DNA of 64,000 bases from Parashewanella sp965200795 (GCA_965200795.1 CBDAVB010000008.1:104616-168615); one strand, 5' to 3'. Counted from the first letter of the stretch, positions 43,614 through 52,761 are shown. Notes: generated from the letters alone by a model not told the origin. A program made the numbers and translations.

Positions 43614-44447
43614 TCATGCAAAGTGAATTGCCTGAGGAGTTTTATAACTCAACGACTGGTGTAATCGCTCAGTGTTGTAAAACTCAAAGTACTCATCCAG
43701 TCCTGTATAAAGCTCCGGAACAGTTTGAAATTCATGCGTATACAGCCATTCATGCTTGACGGAGCGCCACAGTCTCTCGACAAAAATGTTATCCAGCGCT
43801 CGCCCTTTTCCGTCCATGCTAATGCGTATTTCCCTTTCCTGAAGAGGTGCCAGAAAATCATTGCTGGTAAACTGGCAACCTTGGTCAGTGTTGAATATAT
43901 CAGGCTCACCTCGTTCCAAAGCACGATCTAGCGCATGAATACAGAAATCAGCATCCAGTGTGTTCGATAGCTCCCAGCTGACTACGTAACGACTGTACCA
44001 GTCAATGATGGCAACCAGATACATAAACCCATGAGGCATCGGACAGTAAGTAATATCAGTACTCCACACCTGATTAGGTCTCACGATATTAACGCCGTTC
44101 AACAAATATGGGTAGACCTTATGCTCCTTGTTTCTCAGGCTCGTGCCTGGCTTTGGTCCGACAGCCTGTATGCCCATCAGTCTCATAAGTCGCTGTATAC
44201 GCTTCCTGTTGACCGGAAAACCCTGTTCATTCAGCCATGCAGTTATCTTACGACTGCCGTAAAACGGTGTACGTGTATACTGCTCATCGATGAGCCTCAT
44301 CAGATCCAGGTTTTCAGGACTTTCCAGAGCTGGAGAAACTTGGTAATACCAGCTTGACCTGTTTAACCCGATCAGCTCACATTGACGCTGAATACTGATC
44401 TTCGAGTGACCCGGATCTATGCATCCCCGTTTGTCATCAATGGACAT
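43614..44447 (-). CDS. IS3-family transposase OrfB
   Basis: 277 residues, the integrase-like catalytic part (rve fold). An HTH_21 segment (YTRTPFYGSRKITAWLNEQG) precedes the DDE core: WSTDITYCPMPHG (Asp), FNTDQGCQFTSNDF (Asp) and LDNIFVERLWRSVKHEW (Glu). It is intact. It overlaps orfA by 11 bases and lies in the +1 frame, next to an A9 run at 44455-44463, so an OrfAB fusion may form by slippage, as is known for this family (commonly by a -1 shift). Confidence 0.95.
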   Translation of the reverse strand: MSIDDKRGCIDPGHSKISIQRQCELIGLNRSSWYYQVSPALESPENLDLMRLIDEQYTRTPFYGSRKITAWLNEQGFPVNRKRIQRLMRLMGIQAVGPKPGTSLRNKEHKVYPYLLNGVNIVRPNQVWSTDITYCPMPHGFMYLVAIIDWYSRYVVSWELSNTLDADFCIHALDRALERGEPDIFNTDQGCQFTSNDFLAPLQEREIRISMDGKGRALDNIFVERLWRSVKHEWLYTHEFQTVPELYTGLDEYFEFYNTERLHQSLSYKTPQAIHFA

Positions 44448-44721
44448 TGCCAGATTTTTTTTTCAACCAGTCCAGCTCCATTTTAAGCCGTCCGATCTCC
44501 TGATACAGTGGTGCTGTGAGCGCATCTGGATCTACCTCTGGTCGTATCCTGCCGAAGACCTCTGGAACCCCTTGGAGTAGCTGTCGCTTCCACTGGCTAA
44601 CCTGAACGGCTGCAACTTCATGTTCGCTTGCCAGCTGGTTTATGGTCTTGTCCCCCTTGTAGGCCTCCAGTGCTACTTGAGCCTTAAATTCGGGCTTATG
44701 TCGTTTTCTTTTTGCTGCCAT
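44437..44721 (-). CDS. IS3-family transposase OrfA
   Basis: 94 residues. A helix-turn-helix protein that binds the IS ends (KPEFKAQVALEAYKGDKTIN, EHEVAAVQVSQWKRQLL), followed by a leucine-zipper-like helix (QEIGRLKMELDWLKKK). The A9 run at its 3' end encodes the KKK and is a likely slippage site into orfB. Confidence 0.95.
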   Translation of the reverse strand: MAAKRKRHKPEFKAQVALEAYKGDKTINQLASEHEVAAVQVSQWKRQLLQGVPEVFGRIRPEVDPDALTAPLYQEIGRLKMELDWLKKKSGNVH

Positions 44722-44998
44722 GATTCCCTCCTAAAGGGTTATCTTACAGCCAGAAAACTTAACTTAGCTACCTGTCCAGTTTATGGGGTCCATCATATAT
44801 TGAGGAGATTAAAAAATGTAGCACGGGTTTTTAAACTAACACTGAAAATAAGATTGATTCAACAAAAATCACATACGAATTAAATATCAATTATATCAGT
44901 ATGTTGAGCATGGTTTGCTGGAGTCGTTATGAGTTACTGACAATCACAATAGTAAGTAAATAACGCCATGGGATGTTTGCCCGGTTTCTTGTCAGGGC

Positions 44999-47914
44999 TT
45001 AGGGCGGTTCGGCCAGGAGCAGCTCGCCCCGGTTAAATTTATTGGCGGTAAACGTCAGATTATACTTATCTCTGATGAACGTAATCATCCCGTCTTTTAG
45101 CGTATGCTTACCATGATAACCGGTTATGATTGAGGTAATGTGTCGCCCTCTGATTTCTTTAAGGTAGCAAAACAGCAGTTTAGCGAACTCCAGCGGAACA
45201 CCTGTTTTGTTATCTGTATCACCAGAACTTGTTTTGAAAATTTTATCGATATGTAAGTCCAGGCTGTTTTGGGTTATCCCCAGATTGTGATGATATAAAT
45301 TCGAACGTATCCCGCTCTCAACCGTTTCCTGAAATTTCTCACTCTCTAAACTTGCGAGCAGGGCTTTTATGTGAGCGGTAACACTCACCCCGGATTCGTT
45401 CATAATTTTTATTAAATCTGCCTTAGCCGCACTGATATTTCCGGTTTTGCCGCATACGGTGATAAAAGCGTTGCACATGGAAACGTCAAGTTTAACGCCC
45501 CGCCGCTGAATTAAAGCGGGGGCGCACTCATTGCCGAAGAGCAGTAACACGGCCTTGTCAAAATCGCCCGCCTCCGCGCAGGCCGTGAGCAGATTAACGC
45601 AGGTGATGGCGTCAGGCGGAAGATTGTGCTCCGCTGTCATGACGGTGTTTTGGCCGCTCACCAGTGCCCAGGCCTTGTCAATATTCTCGGTTTTGCCGCA
45701 TACGGTGATAAAAGCGTTGCACATGAAAACATTAAGTTTGACGCCCCATCGATGAATTAAAGCGGGGGCGCGCTTATTGCCGAAGAGCAGTAACACCGCC
45801 TTGTCAAAATCGCCCGCCTCCGCGCAGGCCGTGAGCAGATTAAGGCAGGTGATTGAATTCGATGGTAGTCCGAGCTCCGGCGTCATGACGGCGTTGTTGC
45901 CGCTCACCAGCTCCCAGGCTTTGTCAATGTTTCCGGTTTTGCCGCATACTGTGATAAAAGCATTGCACATGGGAACGTCAAGTTTAACGCCCCGTTGCTC
46001 AATTAAAGCGGGGGCGCGCTTATTGCCGAAGAGCAGTAACACGGCCTTGTCAAAATCGCCCGCCTCCGCACAGGCCGTGAGCAGATTAAGGCAGGTGATT
46101 GAATTTGGTGGTAGTCCGAGCTCCGGCGTCATGACGGCGCCTTTGCCGCTCACCAGTGCCCAGGCTTTATCGATGTTTCCGGTTTTGGCGCACACAGTGA
46201 TAAAAGCGTTGCACACGGGAACGTCAAGTTTAACGCCCCGTTGCTGAATTAAACCGGGCACGCCCTCATTGCCGAAGAGCAGTAACACGGCCTTGTTAAA
46301 ATCTCCCGCCTCCGCACAGGCCGTGAGCAGATTGACGCAGGTGATTGAATTCAGTGATAGTCCGTGCTCCGGCGTCATGACGGCGCCTTTGCCGCTCACC
46401 AGCGCCCAGGCTCTGTCAATGTTTCCGGTTTTGCCGCACACGGTGATAAAAGCACTGCACATGAAAACATTAAGTCTAATACCCCATCGCTGAATTAAAG
46501 CGGGCATGCTCTCATTGCCGAAGAGCAGTAACACCGCCTTGTCAAAATCTCCGGCTTCCGCACAGGCCGTGAGCAGATTAAGGCAGGTGATGGCGTCAGG
46601 CGCCGGGCCATTCTTTTTCGTCATGACGGCGTTGTTGTCGCTCACCAGCGCCCAGGCCTTGTCAAGGTTTCCGGTTTTGCCGCACACGGTGATAAAAGCA
46701 CTGCACATGAAAACATTAAGTCTAATACCCCATCGCTGAATTAAAGCGGGCATGCTCTCATTGCCGAAGAGCAGTAATACCGCCTTGTCAAAATCTCCGG
46801 CTTCCGCGCAGGCCGTGAGCAGATTAAGGCAGGTGATGGCGTCAGGCGCCAGGCCATTCTTTTTCGTCATGACGGCGTTGTTGTCGCTCACCAGCGCCCA
46901 GGCCTTGTCAAGGTTTCCGGTTTTGCCGCACACGGTGATAAAAGCGTTGCACATGAAAACATTAAGTTTAACGCCCCATCGCTGAATTAAAGCGGGGGCG
47001 GTCTCATCGCTGAAGAGCAGTAATACCGCCTTGTCAAAATCTCCCGCTTCGGCGCAGGCCGTGAGCAGATTAACGCAGGTGATGGCGTCAGGCGGCAGAT
47101 CGTGCTCCGGCGTCATGACGGCGCCTTTGCCGCTCACCAGCGCCCAGGCTCTGTCGATGTTTCCGGTTTTGCCGCACACGGTGATAAAAGCGTTACACAT
47201 GTAAACATTAAGTTTAACGCCCCATGTATTAATTAAACCGGAGGACCCGTCCCCGCCGAACAGCAACGCGTTGGCGTTCACTAAATTTAAACCAAGGGTA
47301 CAGAGTTTAAGCAGTAGTGTGCAGGTTTTGGGCTGATAGTCTGAATGTAAACCCGTTATGAGCCTGAATAAGCGGTCAGGGACATCAGGGCTGTAATATC
47401 TGAAGTCAATGCTTTTATATAACAGCTTATTAATCAGTCTTATGTCCCAGCGCGTTGCGTGAGCCTGCTGATGATTTCGCATCACAGCGGCGATTTCGAT
47501 TAGCTGTAAGGGATTGACACACTTCGATATCAGATGATTCAGGCTTCTTCCTTTCCGGTCGTCTGTGAGTCCGCTGTTAATAATCTCTTGCGTTTGTCCG
47601 GTTACCGGTCTTTCCTTTACCGCACTTTTGCCTCGTAGGTATTTTTCAGGCGGGAAACGGCGCTGATAAGCTGAGCCGGGCGGTTTATAAACTGACTGAC
47701 ATTCAGACGCGGGGGATTGCCGAGGGTCGCTGAAGAACTTTTTAAGCTGCAGTCGTTCCTGAGGTGTTAACCGGTAATACGCCCGCCCCAGACCGACATC
47801 AGCGTCAAACTTTGAAGTGCGAAAATTTAAGAATTTTAATGCTTGAGCGCAAGAATTGTTCAGCCGGTCGAATACCCGTTCGTAATCTGAGGGAGGAGGC
47901 ATGCAATGAGCCAT
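44999..47914 (-). CDS. Pentatricopeptide-repeat (PPR) protein with C-terminal SMR-like domain
   Basis: 971 residues. After a polar N-terminal region (1-190) comes a degenerate helical repeat, then seven tandem 82-residue units (235-808) and a partial eighth. Each unit holds two PPR-like motifs of about 41 residues: NVFMCNAFITVCGKTGN(I/L)DKAW and DAITCLNLLTACAEAGDFDK. These closely resemble plant PPR motifs (NALIDMYGKCG..., LLSACAHAG...). PPR arrays bind single-stranded RNA one base per motif. The C-terminus (885-968) has the marks of an SMR domain: LDLH at 885-888, TGYHGKHT at 931-938 and NRGELLL at 961-967. SMR domains are nuclease or nucleic-acid-binding modules. The combination occurs in plant organelle proteins and is unusual in bacteria. 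No signal peptide or membrane segment is seen. An RNA-binding or effector role is inferred. The start is ATG 47914, with no strong ribosome site. Confidence 0.88.
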   Translation of the reverse strand: MAHCMPPPSDYERVFDRLNNSCAQALKFLNFRTSKFDADVGLGRAYYRLTPQERLQLKKFFSDPRQSPASECQSVYKPPGSAYQRRFPPEKYLRGKSAVKERPVTGQTQEIINSGLTDDRKGRSLNHLISKCVNPLQLIEIAAVMRNHQQAHATRWDIRLINKLLYKSIDFRYYSPDVPDRLFRLITGLHSDYQPKTCTLLLKLCTLGLNLVNANALLFGGDGSSGLINTWGVKLNVYMCNAFITVCGKTGNIDRAWALVSGKGAVMTPEHDLPPDAITCVNLLTACAEAGDFDKAVLLLFSDETAPALIQRWGVKLNVFMCNAFITVCGKTGNLDKAWALVSDNNAVMTKKNGLAPDAITCLNLLTACAEAGDFDKAVLLLFGNESMPALIQRWGIRLNVFMCSAFITVCGKTGNLDKAWALVSDNNAVMTKKNGPAPDAITCLNLLTACAEAGDFDKAVLLLFGNESMPALIQRWGIRLNVFMCSAFITVCGKTGNIDRAWALVSGKGAVMTPEHGLSLNSITCVNLLTACAEAGDFNKAVLLLFGNEGVPGLIQQRGVKLDVPVCNAFITVCAKTGNIDKAWALVSGKGAVMTPELGLPPNSITCLNLLTACAEAGDFDKAVLLLFGNKRAPALIEQRGVKLDVPMCNAFITVCGKTGNIDKAWELVSGNNAVMTPELGLPSNSITCLNLLTACAEAGDFDKAVLLLFGNKRAPALIHRWGVKLNVFMCNAFITVCGKTENIDKAWALVSGQNTVMTAEHNLPPDAITCVNLLTACAEAGDFDKAVLLLFGNECAPALIQRRGVKLDVSMCNAFITVCGKTGNISAAKADLIKIMNESGVSVTAHIKALLASLESEKFQETVESGIRSNLYHHNLGITQNSLDLHIDKIFKTSSGDTDNKTGVPLEFAKLLFCYLKEIRGRHITSIITGYHGKHTLKDGMITFIRDKYNLTFTANKFNRGELLLAEPP
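45491..47212 (-). repeat. Seven tandem 246-bp repeats inside the PPR gene
   Basis: Each unit is exactly 82 codons, with no length variation. Units 2 and 3 are almost identical, and units 5 and 6 are close, showing recent amplification; the terminal units are more diverged. Confidence 0.92.
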
Positions 47915-48078
47915 AAACCAAGCATCTGAGATATTAACGCCGGTTTATATTGTCATCTGTCCCGTTAAACGGGGCAAACGCATGAACGGATCTGTCTCAC
48001 AATTCTGATAAGGCGAAGCACCCGGATCAGGGAATTACCATCAGAAATGTGATCGGGATCCGTTGGCCCGCCCTGTCC

Positions 48079-49614
48079 CTGACTCTTCTACACAAATCTA
48101 AATTAAATTGAACTTTTTTAAAACCCGTTGATCTGATCAAGAAATTCCTTCACAAAGAGTAGCGAATAATGTCAATTTTTGATCATAAACAATGGGCGCA
48201 AGACCACTTTCAAAATGCAAAGCTTGGTGATTCCAGACGAACTGAAAGACTAGTGGAAACCGCTGCTGACATGGCTCGCTGCAGTGGGAAGTCTATCGCT
48301 TCATCCTGTCAGGGAGATGAAGCTAAGCAAGAAGGGGCTTATCGGTTAATCCGTAACGATAAAGTTTCACCGGAGGTGATACGCTGCTCAGGCTTTGACT
48401 ACACAGCCGAACAAGCCAAGTCATATACAGAAATTCTGGCTATGGATGATACGACTTCAGCCGGCTTTAAACATAAGGTCGCATCAGAGCTAGGGAAACT
48501 TGGCAGCGTCAAAGATAAATCCCGCGGGTGGTGGATTCACTCAACCTTATTGTTAGATGCCTTTACCACAAAAACCATTGGGCTTATTCATCAGGACTGG
48601 TGGTGCCGTCCTGACGACCCCGCCGACGCCGATGAAAAAGAAAGCGGAAAATGGGCGGATGCGTCGCACTTTTGCCGCCAACGCTTAGGTGACACTATGT
48701 CCCGGGTTATTTCGGTCTGTGACAGAGAGGCGGACATACAAAGCTATCTGCAAGATAAGCAAGCCCATAATGAACGTTTTGTCGTGCGGGCGAAGCATAA
48801 CAGAAAGATCCTTGAGTCTGAATTACCCTTATTTGAATATCTTGAAACCCAGCCAGAGCTGGGGTCATACACGATAGATATCCCGCAAAAAGGAATGAAA
48901 GACAGTAAAGGGAAACCCGTTAATCGAAAAGCCAGAAAAGCCAAATTGACGGTAAAAGTGGCGACGGTCACCCTGAAGTCTGAGGGTGAGATGAAGCCGG
49001 TTAACGTGGTTTATGCTCAAGAGAAAACCTCAAAAAAAGAGGTAGAGCCGTTGCGTTGGGTGTTGCTGACAACAGAGCCTGTAGGAACCTTATCGCAGGC
49101 CTTGCGTGTTATTGATATTTATACCGCAAGGTGGCGGATTGAAGATTTTCATAAGGCGTGGAAAACAGGCGCCGGTGCCGAGCGTCAGAGGATGACTGAC
49201 CCCAAAAACTTAGAAAGAGCGTTATCGATTCTCGCTTTTATCGGTGTTCGGTTGCTGCAATTAAGGGAGGCAATAACTATCCCGTATTATTTACGTAAAA
49301 AAGGGTTAGTCGAAGCGGCTAATGAACTGGAAAATCAAAGCTGCGAAACCGTATTCGAAGAAGATGAATGGAAGGTATTGATGAAGGTGAAAAAGCCAAG
49401 GGGCTGGAATGGCAAAGATGTGCCAAGCTTGAAATGGGCTTATCAATCGCTCGCAAAACTGGGCGGTTTTACAGACACCAAACGTACGGGTATTGCGGGT
49501 TGGGAAACAATCTGGGAAGGCTGGAGAACCCTTCAATCTTATGTTGTAGGATATCGGACAGCAAAAGAAATGCTAGCTGATGGTGAAATGCTTTGAGATC
49601 TGATCAAGAGACAG
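48079..49614 (+). mobile_element. IS50/Tn5-like insertion sequence with intact ends and 9-bp target duplication
   Basis: 1536 bp. The left end CTGACTCTTCTACACAAAT differs from the Tn5 outside end at two of 19 positions. The right end AGATCTGATCAAGAGACAG is identical to the Tn5 inside end. GCCCTGTCC at 48070-48078 is repeated exactly at 49615-49623. The insertion looks recent and complete. Confidence 0.97.
48169..49596 (+). CDS. Tn5-like (IS4-family) transposase
   Basis: 475 residues against 476 in Tn5. It is a cut-and-paste transposase. The N-terminal DNA-binding part is AKLGDSRRTERLVETAADMA. The catalytic residues line up as D94 (MDDTTS), D185 (CDREAD) and E325 (RWRIEDFHKAWKTGAGAER, the YREK-type motif). 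SRGWWIHSTLLL, CRPDDPADADEKESGKW and KTGAGAERQRM are strongly shared with Tn5. The stop codon overlaps the inside end, as in IS50. The frame is intact. Tn5 also makes an N-truncated inhibitor from an internal start; a Met at residue 36 (ADMARC) could serve. Confidence 0.97.
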   Translation: MSIFDHKQWAQDHFQNAKLGDSRRTERLVETAADMARCSGKSIASSCQGDEAKQEGAYRLIRNDKVSPEVIRCSGFDYTAEQAKSYTEILAMDDTTSAGFKHKVASELGKLGSVKDKSRGWWIHSTLLLDAFTTKTIGLIHQDWWCRPDDPADADEKESGKWADASHFCRQRLGDTMSRVISVCDREADIQSYLQDKQAHNERFVVRAKHNRKILESELPLFEYLETQPELGSYTIDIPQKGMKDSKGKPVNRKARKAKLTVKVATVTLKSEGEMKPVNVVYAQEKTSKKEVEPLRWVLLTTEPVGTLSQALRVIDIYTARWRIEDFHKAWKTGAGAERQRMTDPKNLERALSILAFIGVRLLQLREAITIPYYLRKKGLVEAANELENQSCETVFEEDEWKVLMKVKKPRGWNGKDVPSLKWAYQSLAKLGGFTDTKRTGIAGWETIWEGWRTLQSYVVGYRTAKEMLADGEML

Positions 49615-49649
49615 GCCCTGTCCCGTAAAGGCAGTGAACCGGAGGGCCA

Positions 49650-49811
49650 TAAGTACCCGACTATAAGTTTTTGATATTTTTGGCGCTCAGATTAAGTGCT
49701 CAACAAGGCGCTCTCGCACGGTAATACCGGCAGTTTTTCAGGTAAGAGTAACGCTGTGGAGTGCTTAAGACGGGCGTCAGAAAAGTGAAAAAACTTATCG
49801 TTGGGTACTTA
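49650..49811. mobile_element. MITE, family 2 (162 bp)
   Basis: Inverted ends of about 23 bp: left TAAGTACCCGACTATAAG from 49650, right ending TTGGGTACTTA at 49811. The ends begin with TA, as in Tc1/IS630-type elements. It has no ORF. A related, degenerate copy is at 37048-37515. The remainder of 49615-50247 shows only short ORFs with no recognisable product. Confidence 0.65.
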
Positions 49812-50247
49812 ATAATATCCGGTCTATACCACTGAAGCTGAATTTGACCGCCGTAAAATTTGTCACCGGTATCAGTTGAGCCAATATGCGTTACCCGAGG
49901 ATATTCAGTAATTGCAATCTGTATGATTTTTGTCCGTGATATATGGTCGCCGTAAATTTGAGTGTTATACACTGCATATCAGGCAAAGTCATCGAGAAAC
50001 GAAGTGGCTTCCCTGAGCATAAGTATCTAAACGTTTTGGCAAAAAAACTTATCGACGGCTGCTTAATTCACGTAACGAGCGGCAAGGTGATGACCATTCA
50101 GACCTTAGCGCTAACCCTGCTAATTTTATATATTTCCTTTTCAAAGTTGATATGCTCAATGGTTATAACACTTTTAACGCCCCGGAGATTGCCGGACAAT
50201 GGATTAACGGTTACATTCGTTAAATATTCCATCAGTTGTGGATTCAT

Positions 50248-51702
50248 ATGGCTGTTTCGAATCCTGACACTACCGGCATCAAGAAAGATCTTGATGCATT
50301 CTATTTCAAAGAGAAAAAAGAACCGGAATATCTTCAAATAAGTCAACCGGACGGTTGCTGCGAATATCAGTATAATATAAAATTATCCGATAAAAAATTT
50401 ATCGCGTTTTTGAGTCTCAAACCACTTACAGCTATTGAGCAAAGTAAAGTTAAGGTTATCATTAATCTTATCAAAACAAAGAATGATGCATCAACGGATG
50501 ATATTAAAAATTCCAAACTGGCTGAATCTAAATTTCTGAATTTATATTCGGTAAGACATTATCGTATTTCAACTCTCGAAAAATGGGATTTAAACTTTAA
50601 GACTGAGGTGTCGCCGCATAAAACTAATTTATCTAATATATTATTTCAAGTTCAAAAATATCTCCCTACAGTTGAAAATTATATTGATGCTGAATTTGGT
50701 TTAGAACCGGAAAATAATGAGTCAATTAAAAAGGAACTGAGAGATTTCTTTTTAGATTATGATCATAGTGACAAGGTCGCAGCTAATTTGACAATTTTTC
50801 GTAGAATTTTCGAAGACTCAAACGCTAAGCTGATAGATCCTGGGTTACGAGCCAAACATATATTATTTATTCTTTCATATCTGGCCACTTTGAAAGAGGA
50901 AATAACTGCCGCAAGCTCGATAGACGCAAGTAAGAAAATGGCTACTAATGAGTTTTTTGATACTGTTTTGACTTATTTAAAGTCCGGCACTGTCAGGGAA
51001 TCAAAATCAGTATTTGAGTTTAAACAACTTTTAGGTGTAGAAGAAGTTATTTGTATCGATGATAAAGGTGAAAGTCATCTTAACTATAACGGACATGCGG
51101 CATTTATACTTTTTTTCCACTATATATATCTGCTTAAAGGTTTTTTGTTCCTGGCCTTCTTTCATACCGAGCAATTTCTTGAAGAATCTAAAAGCATTAT
51201 CGCCTGTTTTAACGAGTATAAATTGGTGGAGTTGAATTCACCTTGCGGCCTATTTTCCAGTTTGCTGGAAAAAAACGGGCTAAATGTGGCCGAATTAGTT
51301 TCTGCAAAAAGATTTAACGTCATAAAAAACCTGAATAAGATGCCGGAAAAAGTGAAATATTTATCTCAAGATAAGACCGAAAAAATGTTTAAACGTTACG
51401 GCGGCGAACTCTCAGGGCATAGCAAGCAAAAAGTTTTATACTTGGTTGAATTCGTAGGAAATGAACTTAAACGATATTGTGATATTGTCAATATGTTAAT
51501 GAAACAGACCGCACCTATACTTGTTATGGTTTTTGGGGAGGTTCTAACCACATTTCGAACTAACCCTGTTAAATGTAAGATACTAGAGTTTTCAGTGAAG
51601 CATTTTCCGCAAAATTTCAGTTTCGAAAAAATGTACCTTGTGGCCTTTAATTACTCAGACGAATTATGGACTGAAACAGTAAAGGATATCCCTCACAGTT
51701 AA
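50248..51702 (+). CDS. Unknown 484-residue protein
   Basis: I do not recognise this protein. The ATG at 50248 is preferred over a TTG at 50236. It is Lys- and Leu-rich and mostly helical. One hydrophobic stretch (AAFILFFHYIYLLKGFLFLA, about residues 288-307) could be buried or membrane-associated. There are no repeats, signal peptide, cysteine clusters or catalytic motifs that I can name. Codon usage is AT-rich compared with the housekeeping genes. It lies between mobile elements, so it may be recently acquired. Confidence 0.6.
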   Translation: MAVSNPDTTGIKKDLDAFYFKEKKEPEYLQISQPDGCCEYQYNIKLSDKKFIAFLSLKPLTAIEQSKVKVIINLIKTKNDASTDDIKNSKLAESKFLNLYSVRHYRISTLEKWDLNFKTEVSPHKTNLSNILFQVQKYLPTVENYIDAEFGLEPENNESIKKELRDFFLDYDHSDKVAANLTIFRRIFEDSNAKLIDPGLRAKHILFILSYLATLKEEITAASSIDASKKMATNEFFDTVLTYLKSGTVRESKSVFEFKQLLGVEEVICIDDKGESHLNYNGHAAFILFFHYIYLLKGFLFLAFFHTEQFLEESKSIIACFNEYKLVELNSPCGLFSSLLEKNGLNVAELVSAKRFNVIKNLNKMPEKVKYLSQDKTEKMFKRYGGELSGHSKQKVLYLVEFVGNELKRYCDIVNMLMKQTAPILVMVFGEVLTTFRTNPVKCKILEFSVKHFPQNFSFEKMYLVAFNYSDELWTETVKDIPHS

Positions 51703-51831
51703 AGCCTCACGATGAGATGATACAAATCCTGTTTCTGCAACTCTCGCATCAACTCTCGCATTGAATGAAGATGCGACGGCTTCCCGCAGTGTTTGTACTT
51801 CATCTTCTGAAAGCAATACGACTCTTTTCAT
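51664..51831 (-). CDS. Possible small protein of 55 residues
   Basis: It begins MKRVVLLSEDEVQTLREAV, continues as an amphipathic helix (ASSFNARVDARVAETG) and ends DILYCFSP. It overlaps the 3' end of the convergent unknown gene by 39 bases and has no clear ribosome site. The start resembles small ribbon-helix-helix or antitoxin-like proteins only vaguely. The rest of 51832-52196 shows nothing else. Confidence 0.3.
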   Translation of the reverse strand: MKRVVLLSEDEVQTLREAVASSFNARVDARVAETGFVSSHREALTVRDILYCFSP

Positions 51832-52196
51832 GATAACGCTTGAACAAAATACAAAATATGAAGGGTACAGATCTTTTATAACAACAGCGCTTTTATATCG
51901 ACAGCGTTCAAAAAAGATCCGTTCAAAATCATATAGATAAGTTGAGATTATTGTAAAGATAATGTGCGAAAGGAGTCATTTTGTGGTTTTTATTGAGTTA
52001 CACACAAAATAAGTCCACAACAAAGCCTCTTTCCACATGCCCACATGCGGAACAGTTTCCTAACTCAAAATAATGAACTGATTTTTTACTCCGCAAGCAA
52101 TATTTCATCTGGGTATATTTTATACAAACATGATCTAACACTTTTGATTATTTTTGCATTATTGTAAAATTTAAATTCACAATATGAGTAATTAAT

Positions 52197-52700
52197 ATGA
52201 ATAACAAGTTACGTTTAGCACTGGCAGTTTGCTCGATAACAATTGTCGGTTTTTCATATAATAGTTTCGCTTCTAATAATCACATAAGTGAAATTGTTCA
52301 TAATCCTCTTACAAGTTTCTCATTAAAAGAATATTCAGCTGCCGGCGAAGGTGCTAAGTATTGCAGAAAATATACAGTTGATTACATCATTAACGGTTAC
52401 CCAGTACATGGTAAGTGTATTCCAATTAAGAATAATTCCGGGAAAAGATTATGGGTGCAATTCGGTGATCAAACGGCCGGGACACCTGCTCCAAACGGAG
52501 AAGTTGTAGCTGATATAAATTATGACAATACAGCCGGAAATGACAATATTAAAATTTTCTCTTATAAAGATTTTATGAAAGACTCCAGCAAGGCTAAAGT
52601 CTTATTCACCGGAACAGCCGTAAACAAACAAGGATTAAAGTGCAGTTTTGCGAAATATAAAAATAAAATTAAATGTAAGCCTTGGATAAAAAACCGATAA
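52197..52700 (+). CDS. Small secreted protein of unknown function
   Basis: 167 residues with a signal peptide: MNNKLRLALAVCSITIVGFS, cleaved probably after SFA near residue 26. The mature part has four cysteines (YCRKYT, GKCIPI, LKCSFA, IKCKPW) that could form two disulfides, and a basic C-terminus. I do not recognise the family. GAG lies eight bases before the ATG. It is exported to the periplasm or beyond. It is convergent with the kinase-like gene. Confidence 0.65.
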   Translation: MNNKLRLALAVCSITIVGFSYNSFASNNHISEIVHNPLTSFSLKEYSAAGEGAKYCRKYTVDYIINGYPVHGKCIPIKNNSGKRLWVQFGDQTAGTPAPNGEVVADINYDNTAGNDNIKIFSYKDFMKDSSKAKVLFTGTAVNKQGLKCSFAKYKNKIKCKPWIKNR

Positions 52701-52761
52701 CAAATATTTATTAAATACAAATTTACCTGTATGAAGATGAGCATAAATTGCGTGCTCATTT

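Larger units (their letters stand above)
43548..44792 (-). mobile_element. IS3-family insertion sequence
   Basis: 1245 bp, bounded by TGGACCCCA at both ends in inverted orientation. It carries orfA and orfB on the minus strand and sits directly against the integrase remnant. No clear short target duplication is visible. Confidence 0.88.

Noticed and set aside
45531..46985. Series of similar plus-strand ORFs of about 75 codons across the PPR gene
   Set aside because: They are antisense shadows of the 246-bp repeats; their regular spacing follows the PPR units and they lack ribosome sites.
45491..47212. CRISPR-like or satellite interpretation of the 246-bp repeats
   Set aside because: The repeats are in phase with a single long reading frame, too long for CRISPR repeats, and have no unique spacers.
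49700..49972. A minus-strand ORF of 90 codons crossing the family 2 MITE
   Set aside because: Half of it is MITE sequence. The part outside (49812-49972) could be an old gene end, but I could not recognise it or support its start.
49943..50341. A 132-codon plus-strand ORF upstream of the unknown gene at 50248
   Set aside because: It overlaps the better-supported frame, has odd composition and no ribosome site.
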